Shown here one piece after another: positions 1 to 5,376 of a DNA stretch of 9,532 nt. The notes beneath the pieces are model-generated. The model did no database searches. It saw nothing but the letters and a program-made list of their open reading frames with translations, and was not told the DNA's origin. The DNA comes from an uncultured Bacteroidota bacterium (lineage in GTDB: Bacteria > Bacteroidota > Bacteroidia > Chitinophagales > Chitinophagaceae). Made by a program: the position numbers and the translations under genes. Each line of letters opens with the position of its first letter. The first letter of the stretch is position 1. The stretch spans positions 1-9,532 of the forward strand of contig CAMLEX010000138.1 of assembly GCA_946479055.1 (NCBI GenBank), in the 5' to 3' direction.

Positions 1-1
1 A

Positions 2-2026
2 TTTGCTTGCTGTGGTATCATTTTCATCGTGGCATTGTTAGTTGGGTTTTCATTACAGCAAACCTGGTTATTCATGATCGTCTTGCCGGTACTTTGTTTT
101 TTCTTTTCTATGATCGGCGTATATGGGGCAAGAGTTACTGCTGTCGGTATTGCTGCATTACTGGTAATGGTGATGATGACTCATGAAGGTCTGAAGGGCT
201 GGCAGGTGGTTTATTTTGCAGCATACATCTTTGCCGGTGGCATCTGGTACACATTGCTGAGTTTGTTGCTATACAGCATCAGGCCCTACAAACTGATACA
301 GCAGGTGATGGGAGAGTATGTACTGGCCGCTGCAAAATACCTGCGGGCAAGAGCGGAGTTTTATGCCACCAATGTTAATATTGATACTTGTTATGAGAAC
401 CTGATGCAGACGCAGTCAGATGTGCAGCAAAACCAGGAACTGATAGCCGAGCTGTTATTCAAAACAAGAAGTGTGGTAAAGGAATCCACTCACACCAGCC
501 GGATACTGATGATGGTATTCCTGGATGTATCTGATCTATTGGAACGTACAATGGCTTCACATCTTGATTACAAAAAACTGCATGCTTATTTTGACGACAC
601 CAATATTCTTACTGAATACAGGGAGATCATTTTAACCCTGGCCAATGAACTGGATGAAATAGCTATTTCATTGAGTAGTGGCAGGGCATCGGACTATGAT
701 CCACGGATAGATAAAGACCTGGTAGAAGAAAGAGAACACCTGCAGCAATTGAGATTGAAAATCCTGAACCCTTCCAACCTGGAAGGATTTATCAGTTTGC
801 GTCATATACTGGATAGCATTGATGATATCGCAGCAAGGATAAGAACCCTGCACCAATATACATCTTATGACCGCAAGCTGAGAAATATAAAGATCAACAC
901 TCCTGATCCTTCAAAATATGTAACACGTCAGACAATAGACCCGCAACAGTTTCTTTCCAATTTGTCGTTGCAGTCAAATATATTCCGCCATTCTTTGCGT
1001 ATCAGCATTGCGGCAGTAGCCGCTTATTTACTGGGCCACTTATTACCTTTTGGACATGGCTATTGGATATTGCTTACGGTCATCGTTATTATAAAGCCCG
1101 GTTATAGCCTGAGCAAACAAAGAAATATCGAACGTTTGACAGGTACACTTATCGGTGTAGCGATAGGCTGGGGTATTTTATATTTTGTAAAAAATAATAC
1201 CGCCATTCTTGTGCTGCTGGCCATCTGTATGATCGGTGGTTTCAGTTTTATGCGATGGAAGTATCTTGTCAGTGTAGTAATGATCACCATGTACCTGCTG
1301 TTTATGTTTCATATCCTGGAACCCAATGATTTCAATGTGGTAGTTGAAGACAGAATAATAGATACCGTGTTTGGATGCGTTGTTGGTTTTCTCGCTTCGT
1401 TTTTATTACCACCTATCTGGGAACGTCAGCAGATAGGAGAGCTGATGCAGCAGGTGATAAAAGATATTACGGATTATTTTGAGAGTGTAGCGTATGTATT
1501 TACCGGGCAACCTTATAACAAACAAGTTTCTAAAGAAAAAAGAAAGCATGCCTGGGTGTCATTAGCCAATGTTTCCGATGCATTTACACGGATGCTTTCA
1601 GAGCCAAAAAGCAAACGAAGAGATTCAAAAGAGTTTCATCGTTTCGTAGTGTCATCGCATATGCTGGTATCGCATATGGCAACGCTTAGTTATTACGCTG
1701 ATTCATTAAAGCCGGAGTATATCATGGAAGATTATCAGCCATTGATAAAGGCAAGTATAACCGAACTGGAAACAGCTGGTAAATTATTGGCCAATCCTGA
1801 TTTCAATACTCCCCAGAAATTATCTGATAATCCACAGGCATTGCTTGATAAGAAGATCAATGCACTCATGCAAACCCGGCAACAGGAACTGCAACAGGGA
1901 CAAATGGAATCATCAGACAGTAAACGCTATCTTTCTACTTTCAAATCTATTACGGATCAATTTTATTTTGTATACAAAACATCACAAGATCTGCAAAAGA
2001 TATCTAAAAAGGTGAAAACAGTATAG
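2..2026 (+). CDS. FUSC family (YccS/YhfK-like) inner-membrane protein, 5' end outside window
   Basis: Probable inner-membrane protein of the FUSC superfamily (fusaric-acid-resistance / YccS-YhfK type), often annotated as a putative efflux component; the substrate is unknown. The visible frame has two hydrophobic blocks, at about residues 1-84 and 325-462 (counting from the GTG at 29), separated by a soluble, helical, charged region and followed by a cytoplasmic tail of about 200 residues. The second block carries the FUSC signature: GYW at 344-346, then KPGYS, then a basic QRNIERL segment and a GTLIG turn at 372-376. The GTG at 29 is unlikely to be the start, because the frame stays open and hydrophobic (FACCGIIFI) to base 2. 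Family members usually have about 60-80 more residues here, so the gene is 5'-truncated by the window. It ends in TAG at 2024-2026 and converges on the minus-strand genes. Confidence 0.88.
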   Translation, partial: FACCGIIFIVALLVGFSLQQTWLFMIVLPVLCFFFSMIGVYGARVTAVGIAALLVMVMMTHEGLKGWQVVYFAAYIFAGGIWYTLLSLLLYSIRPYKLIQQVMGEYVLAAAKYLRARAEFYATNVNIDTCYENLMQTQSDVQQNQELIAELLFKTRSVVKESTHTSRILMMVFLDVSDLLERTMASHLDYKKLHAYFDDTNILTEYREIILTLANELDEIAISLSSGRASDYDPRIDKDLVEEREHLQQLRLKILNPSNLEGFISLRHILDSIDDIAARIRTLHQYTSYDRKLRNIKINTPDPSKYVTRQTIDPQQFLSNLSLQSNIFRHSLRISIAAVAAYLLGHLLPFGHGYWILLTVIVIIKPGYSLSKQRNIERLTGTLIGVAIGWGILYFVKNNTAILVLLAICMIGGFSFMRWKYLVSVVMITMYLLFMFHILEPNDFNVVVEDRIIDTVFGCVVGFLASFLLPPIWERQQIGELMQQVIKDITDYFESVAYVFTGQPYNKQVSKEKRKHAWVSLANVSDAFTRMLSEPKSKRRDSKEFHRFVVSSHMLVSHMATLSYYADSLKPEYIMEDYQPLIKASITELETAGKLLANPDFNTPQKLSDNPQALLDKKINALMQTRQQELQQGQMESSDSKRYLSTFKSITDQFYFVYKTSQDLQKISKKVKTV

Positions 2027-2065
2027 CTGGATCATTTTGGATTCTTAAAAAAAAGAGTCATTTAG

Positions 2066-2096
2066 TTTGTCTTTTTCCAGGCTTTTAGTAATTTCA
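2066..2096 (+). promoter_or_regulatory. Bacteroidota-type promoter candidate for the micro-ORF
   Basis: TTTG at 2066-2069 is followed after 19 bases by TAATTTCA at 2089-2096, which matches the Bacteroidota -7 element TAnnTTTG at all but one fixed position. Transcription would begin near 2102, just upstream of the Shine-Dalgarno at 2115. The match is by eye and such motifs are common in AT-rich DNA. Confidence 0.4.
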
Positions 2097-2114
2097 TTGC
2101 TCATCAAACAAAAA

Positions 2115-2120
2115 GGAGGT
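2115..2120 (+). promoter_or_regulatory. Perfect Shine-Dalgarno GGAGGT
   Basis: GGAGGT preceded by AAAA lies four bases upstream of the ATG at 2125. None of the seven minus-strand genes whose start is visible has any such sequence; their leaders are A/T-rich. In Bacteroidota most genes lack Shine-Dalgarno sequences because the 16S rRNA tail is shielded on the ribosome, and strong ones mark special cases such as rpsU. Confidence 0.65.
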
Positions 2121-2124
2121 ATTC

Positions 2125-2172
2125 ATGCAATCAACAGATAAATCATGGACGCCTTCGGTTATTATCGCGTAA
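2125..2172 (+). CDS. Candidate 15-residue micro-ORF with strong ribosome binding site
   Basis: The ORF reads MQSTDKSWTPSVIIA and ends in TAA at 2170-2172. I do not recognise the peptide. It is supported by context rather than composition: promoter-like sequence at 2066-2096, a perfect Shine-Dalgarno at correct spacing, and an intrinsic terminator about 45 bases after the stop. Together these make a transcript of roughly 140 bases. No plus-strand gene follows before the window runs into oppositely oriented genes, so a classical leader-peptide attenuator is unlikely. It could be a tiny protein, a regulatory RNA carrying a ribosome-binding decoy, or chance. A second ORF, from ATG 2145 to TGA 2201 (18 residues, beginning MDAFGYYRVTGP), overlaps it in another frame. 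Confidence 0.35.
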   Translation: MQSTDKSWTPSVIIA

Positions 2173-2215
2173 CCGGGCCACTCCAAAAAATAATCTGCTG
2201 ACTTAAATGTCAGGA

Positions 2216-2245
2216 GCCATCCACTATAACGGATGGCTTTTTTTT
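2216..2245 (+). terminator. Intrinsic terminator of the micro-ORF transcript
   Basis: GCCATCC (2216-2222) pairs perfectly with GGATGGC (2231-2237) across an 8-base loop, followed by eight T (2238-2245); A2215 and T2238 add an eighth pair. A second small hairpin, CTGAC (2198-2202) with GTCAG (2209-2213), stands just before it. No T-tract exists on the minus strand, so it acts on plus-strand transcription only. It would also catch readthrough from the FUSC gene, which has no terminator closer to its stop. Confidence 0.85.
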
Positions 2246-2248
2246 ATG

Positions 2249-2318
2249 AATTGAAAAATTGAATTTAATGGAAAGAATAAATGTTCAATACTCAACGCTC
2301 AATTTTCAATGCTCAATA
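2249..2318. repeat. Heptamer repeat dyad A (YTCAATN words)
   Basis: Five in-phase heptamers run from 2284 to 2318: TTCAATA, CTCAACG, CTCAATT, TTCAATG, CTCAATA. The last ends exactly where the stop codon of the minus-strand NIPSNAP gene begins (2319-2321). The opposite-sense word AATTGAA occurs twice to the left, at 2249-2255 and 2257-2263, so the element can fold as an imperfect hairpin. It may form the 3' end of the NIPSNAP transcript, but no T-tract supports simple termination. Confidence 0.7.
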
Positions 2319-2972
2319 TTAAACGGGATATAAGGTCAAACTGTTTTTATCCTTTATCATTTCTTTTATACGGCCTGCGAATTTTTGGTGTGAAGTATTG
2401 AATCTGTTTAGAGCTGATTCATATTCCTGCTCGCTTTTATATCTTGATATTACTACCAATAAATCCTTATCCTGGTATACAGGCAGTCTTGGAAAATCAT
2501 TTTCTTCCATTTCGCTAATCCACAATGTGATAACATTTATATCCCATTTATTGAGAAGAGGAATATATTCTTTCTTAAACAACGTAATTAACTCATTAAG
2601 CTGTTTATCTTTCGCTGCGTAATAATCAATTATACAAACTTCTTTTCCTTCAGGAAATGGATTGCTATTAACTGATAATGATTTTATCAAATGCACATGA
2701 TGCCATTCCAGCATCATGTCGTTTGCGGCAGGACCAAATTCTTTCCAAACTTCGCCCCCATAAAAGGCTGGCAAAAACCGGCTTCTTTCCTGCATATTAT
2801 CAAATCCACGGATCCAGAAAAACCGGTCATCTTCGTCCTTTATCCTGAATACTCCGGGAGTATATGCACCCAACGCATTTTGGGATTCAATAAAATGGTC
2901 TTTAAAATATTGAATAAACCTATCTCGTGCCCCGGGTTTGAGTAAATAATTACGAAGTTCAATTGTATTCAT
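2319..2972 (-). CDS. NIPSNAP family protein
   Basis: 217-residue soluble protein with no signal peptide or membrane segment. The N-terminal half (about 1-98) matches the NIPSNAP/dimeric alpha-beta barrel pattern: an opening beta strand with ELRNY, then a helix with the F-x-x-Y-F-x-x-H-F spacing, then a strand reaching FFWIRGF at 51-57, and a closing strand with HVHLI near 92-96. The second half (about 111-217) repeats a ferredoxin-like strand-helix-strand order, so two such folds in tandem are likely. The biochemical role of bacterial NIPSNAP proteins is not settled. The start MNTIELRNY fits the family N-terminus. It is the last gene of the minus-strand run, and a 14-base dyad lies just upstream of its ATG. 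Confidence 0.85.
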   Translation of the reverse strand: MNTIELRNYLLKPGARDRFIQYFKDHFIESQNALGAYTPGVFRIKDEDDRFFWIRGFDNMQERSRFLPAFYGGEVWKEFGPAANDMMLEWHHVHLIKSLSVNSNPFPEGKEVCIIDYYAAKDKQLNELITLFKKEYIPLLNKWDINVITLWISEMEENDFPRLPVYQDKDLLVVISRYKSEQEYESALNRFNTSHQKFAGRIKEMIKDKNSLTLYPV

Positions 2973-2976
2973 TTAG

Positions 2977-2990
2977 TACGAATTGTCGTA
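2977..2990. promoter_or_regulatory. Dyad TACGA-N4-TCGTA at the NIPSNAP start
   Basis: TACGA (2977-2981) and TCGTA (2986-2990) are perfect inverted arms around ATTG. The dyad ends four bases from the NIPSNAP ATG (2970-2972), a position where a bound repressor or RNA hairpin would block expression. No recognised binding motif. Confidence 0.3.
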
Positions 2991-3010
2991 TTTTAAATGC
3001 TCTGATAGCA

Positions 3011-3095
3011 TCGAGTGGAGCAGTCTATTGTGAGTGAATCTAGCGCTTTTTCGGATACGAACTCACTACTCACCACTGACTATTCACAACCCTGA
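3011..3095. repeat. Heptamer repeat dyad B (ACTCACN words)
   Basis: Clear in-phase heptamers at 3061-3088: ACTCACT, ACTCACC, ACTGACT, ATTCACA, with a weaker fifth at 3089-3095. A degenerate opposite-sense arm lies at 3011-3037 (GTGG, CAGTCT and GTGAGTG blocks). It sits in the gap between the DUF1579-like gene and the NIPSNAP gene. The left arm is the least regular of the five elements of this kind. Confidence 0.5.
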
Positions 3096-3200
3096 CCGAA
3101 TATATTTATATACTCTATTCAAAAGTATCGTTATAAAATTCATCAACTGTTCTGTTATTTGCTCCATTATTTTTATCATCCGGAATTTCATTCACTTTAA

Positions 3201-3722
3201 TTATATCGCCTTTGTCATATACATATACCAGTTCCATTCCCATGTTTTTCCATTGTTTTTAGAAAATGCCTGGCTCCAAACCGGTTTTGCAGGATCAGTT
3301 TTGTCCCAATTGAATTTGACAATAATATTTTTTCCGTTGAAAACATCTTTGCCATAAAATGTTCCTATTTTATTTTCAAAAGAACCAAGAACAGGCGGGT
3401 CTAATACACCATTATTATTATCGGCCCAATAAATACTCCACAGCCTGGTAAGTGGATTGAATAGGCGAAGTGTCATTCCTTCAAATGGTCTGCTATCAAG
3501 AGTGGTTTTAAAATTATCAATATTGCCAATGCCATTCAATATGGTGTGCATTTCCTGGTAAGCTTCAAATTCTATCCACTCCGTGCAGCCATTCAATCTT
3601 GTTTTGAGTTTGCGGTTATGTATATTCCAGTGACCAACAAAAAAATCAAAATCATTTGCAGAGGAAGTCGCAGATGGAGTGATGATTAATTCTGCGTTGG
3701 AATTTATCAATTGTTGTTGCAT
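3201..3722 (-). CDS. DUF1579-like (calycin-type beta-barrel) protein
   Basis: 173-residue soluble protein, assigned by overall pattern: an N-terminal DFDFFVGHWNI motif (24-34) typical of DUF1579-like small-molecule-binding beta barrels, several tryptophan-bearing strands (RLWSIYWAD at 93-101, WSQAFS, TWEWNWYMY at 160-168), and a short tail ending KAI. I chose the ATG at 3720-3722 (MQQQL). The frame stays open further upstream to a later ATG, but that extension is translated from the inverted repeat at 3778-3863 and has no family look. No signal peptide. The function of this family is not established; an enzyme role is not indicated by any motif I see. Confidence 0.65.
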   Translation of the reverse strand: MQQQLINSNAELIITPSATSSANDFDFFVGHWNIHNRKLKTRLNGCTEWIEFEAYQEMHTILNGIGNIDNFKTTLDSRPFEGMTLRLFNPLTRLWSIYWADNNNGVLDPPVLGSFENKIGTFYGKDVFNGKNIIVKFNWDKTDPAKPVWSQAFSKNNGKTWEWNWYMYMTKAI

Positions 3723-3777
3723 AAAAAAGTTGATTTTATATATTCCAAATGATTTTGAGTGAGCTGAGGATATGTAA

Positions 3778-3863
3778 CACAGAGACACGAAGCCCCCAGG
3801 TCACAGTATTTTGTAAAGTTTATTTTTCTTCTTCTTTGTGCCCCTGTGACTTGAGTCTCTGTG
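3778..3863. repeat. Inverted repeat C (CACAGAG/CTCTGTG words)
   Basis: CACAGAGAC (3778-3786) pairs perfectly with GTCTCTGTG (3855-3863), and the nested GTCACAG (3800-3806) pairs with CTGTGAC (3844-3850). The interior is a T-rich loop of about 37 bases. The outer arm ends 15 bases from the DinB stop codon (3879-3881), so in minus-strand RNA it could form the 3' end of the DinB transcript and lies upstream of the DUF1579-like gene. The words are degenerate 7-base units (CACAGAG, ACACGAA). Confidence 0.65.
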
Positions 3864-3878
3864 ATTCAAAACTGTTCA

Positions 3879-4376
3879 TCAGAAATTCATTTCATCTGCA
3901 CTGGGGCCATAACTGCCGGGGATTGAAACATCCAACAACCGAAGGAATACACCCAACTGTGCTCTGTGATGTACGATCTGGCAATAACTCATGCGGATCA
4001 CATCTCCTTTGCTTTCTACACTGTATACCTGTTCCCCATTCCGCAATGTCCAATTTGGTTCAAGGTCTATATCTGTAGCTTTTTCAAGATGGGCTCTTCC
4101 ATCAGTATACGATCTTTCGAAATAAGCCAGCAATTCAGCGGTGTTATTAATTACTTCGGGTTGATAAGGATTATTAGCAAAATCAAGTTCATCAGTTGTC
4201 AGTGTCATGCTAACCCATGATGGCAAGTCAGCAATATGTGTTGCCAGCCGGCGGATGGTCATGCTTTTTTCGTGGGGCTTCCAGTCGTATTTATCATTGG
4301 GAATGCAAGCCAGCATTTTGCGTGTTGTCTGAGCTTCCCTGTCCATTTCTGTTAAGAGCATTTTGATCATTGACAT
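3879..4376 (-). CDS. DinB family protein
   Basis: 165-residue DinB/YfiT-type four-helix-bundle protein, the normal family length. Characteristic features are the first helix (KMLLTEMDREAQTT), the W32-K-P-H segment, the helix-2 histidine H47 in ATHIADLPSW, and the final-helix block HHRAQLGVFLRLLD (136-149) ahead of the GPSADE ending. Family members are metal-dependent proteins or thiol transferases, many of unknown substrate. The usual histidine four residues before the HHR histidine appears to be Q133 here, so metal binding may differ. The start MSMIKMLL leaves a 164-base leader after the WYL regulator gene, which may control it. Confidence 0.87.
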   Translation of the reverse strand: MSMIKMLLTEMDREAQTTRKMLACIPNDKYDWKPHEKSMTIRRLATHIADLPSWVSMTLTTDELDFANNPYQPEVINNTAELLAYFERSYTDGRAHLEKATDIDLEPNWTLRNGEQVYSVESKGDVIRMSYCQIVHHRAQLGVFLRLLDVSIPGSYGPSADEMNF

Positions 4377-4386
4377 AATTATTTGT

Positions 4387-4422
4387 TTTTGTGATTACAA
4401 AATAACTATGCCTTACTGTCAA
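4387..4422 (-). promoter_or_regulatory. Promoter and operator-like dyad upstream of DinB
   Basis: Read on the minus strand, TTGACA (complement of 4417-4422) is separated by 17 bases from TGTAAT (complement of 4394-4399), a good sigma70-like pair. The perfect dyad TTTTGT-N4-ACAAAA (4387-4402) overlaps the -10 element and ends about 11 bases from the DinB ATG. Its position suits a repressor site, possibly for the neighbouring WYL regulator. The Bacteroidota-type spacing is not met, so the promoter call is tentative. Confidence 0.35.
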
Positions 4423-4522
4423 CCCTATGGCAGCGTATTTCACCAATATCCATTAAAGGAGAATATTTTTTTGATCCCGCAGAAATTTTCACGTGTTGAA
4501 GCTTATTGAAAAGAAATATACT

Positions 4523-4537
4523 CCTGCAAGATGCAGG
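4523..4537 (-). terminator. Weak hairpin after the WYL gene
   Basis: CCTGC (4523-4527) pairs with GCAGG (4533-4537) three bases beyond the WYL stop codon. There is no adjacent T-run on the minus strand, so termination would be poor and readthrough into DinB is possible. Confidence 0.25.
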
Positions 4538-4540
4538 GCA

Positions 4541-5230
4541 TTAATAATCGACAGGCAGCATTTTCATATATGCATCCAGCTCTATATGATCCTGTTTTCT
4601 GAAAGCCATCTCTGTATTTCTTAACTTCAGGATGCGGGATACTTTGAAGTCGCGGTAATCATTCCGGATATGGCACCACGCTATCAGGTGCCAGCTGAAT
4701 GCGTAAAATATAAGCCCGATCGGCTCTACCTGGCGCTTGCTTACTTCTTCATTGTTGTTTTTATAATCTATGTCCAATATGGTTTTTGAGGAGATCGTAT
4801 TTTGAATGATAGACAAATATTCAAAGTCGTAACGAATGCGGGAAGGTACCTGCAGCTTTATATTATCGGAGAGGGTATCCAGCTTTTCTTTTTGTGAGGC
4901 CCGTAACACAGCTTTTATTTTATTCAATCCGTTGGAGTAATGCGTTTGAATGGATTTATCCGAAAATCCGGAGACAATAGCTTCCATCAATATAAATGCA
5001 TTCGCTTCTTCGGTACTGAATGATACGGGGGGAAGAAAATAACCCTGAACTACGAAATACCCCTTGTGTTGTTCAAAACTGATCGGTATGCCGGACTCGC
5101 CCAATGCTTTTATATCACGGTACACAGTACGGACGCTTATCCTGAACTTGTCGGCAATCTTTTCCGCAGGCACAAATTTTTTTGATTGCAGCAGGGTCAA
5201 TATCCCAAAAAGTCGGTCAATGCGGTTCAT
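4541..5230 (-). CDS. YafY-type HTH/WYL-domain transcriptional regulator
   Basis: 229-residue DNA-binding regulator. The N-terminal winged helix (about 1-60) holds the DeoR/HTH_11-like pattern RLFGILTLL, then a helix-turn-helix through KIADKFRISVRTVYRDI (24-40), then ESGIPI. The WYL domain spans about 135-205, with W180-H181-L182 in place of the canonical W-Y-L triplet and the R193-D-F-K-V-S-R-I basic motif used for ligand or nucleic-acid contact. A C-terminal extension follows. The ATG at 5228-5230 (MNRIDRLF) is the family start; the open frame further upstream is discarded. WYL regulators often control adjacent genes in response to a small molecule, so DinB, and perhaps the following genes, are candidate targets. 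Confidence 0.92.
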   Translation of the reverse strand: MNRIDRLFGILTLLQSKKFVPAEKIADKFRISVRTVYRDIKALGESGIPISFEQHKGYFVVQGYFLPPVSFSTEEANAFILMEAIVSGFSDKSIQTHYSNGLNKIKAVLRASQKEKLDTLSDNIKLQVPSRIRYDFEYLSIIQNTISSKTILDIDYKNNNEEVSKRQVEPIGLIFYAFSWHLIAWCHIRNDYRDFKVSRILKLRNTEMAFRKQDHIELDAYMKMLPVDY

Positions 5231-5257
5231 AGTATAAGACGGTTCTGATAAAGGGGC

Positions 5258-5268
5258 CGTAATATACG
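5258..5268. promoter_or_regulatory. Dyad CGTA-N3-TACG upstream of the WYL gene
   Basis: CGTAATATACG is a perfect inverted repeat 27 bases upstream of the regulator's ATG, a plausible autoregulatory site. It is short and could arise by chance. Confidence 0.2.
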
Positions 5269-5322
5269 AAATGGCACGCTTTCGCACAGTTATTATTCAG
5301 CAGCTACGTAACTCAATTACTG

Positions 5323-5362
5323 AAACAAGAAAGGCCCCGGAAAAGAGCCCTTCTTGTTTTTT
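5323..5362 (-). terminator. Terminator-like hairpin after the T9SS protein gene
   Basis: A 13-base arm (5323-5335) pairs with 5347-5359 with one mismatch around an 11-base loop. It begins 14 bases past the stop codon of the T9SS gene. The better T-tract (5357-5362) is on the plus strand; the minus strand has only TTGTTT. It likely ends the T9SS transcript, but with less certainty than the two terminators to its right. Confidence 0.55.
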
Positions 5363-5376
5363 ATCGGAATAATTTT

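Noticed and set aside
29..31. GTG as the true start of the FUSC gene
   Set aside because: The frame is open and continues a membrane segment to the window edge, and the protein would lack the usual N-terminal portion.
2249..3095. CRISPR array suspected from the repeated intergenic words
   Set aside because: Units are contiguous 7-base words without unique spacers, and no cas gene is present.
3723..3788. N-terminal extension of the DUF1579-like protein (22 residues)
   Set aside because: It would be translated partly from the inverted repeat at 3778-3863 and has no family resemblance; MQQQL at 3722 is the sensible start.
5231..5287. N-terminal extension of the WYL regulator (19 residues)
   Set aside because: The winged-helix domain begins at MNRIDRLF; the extension spans the likely promoter and a dyad.
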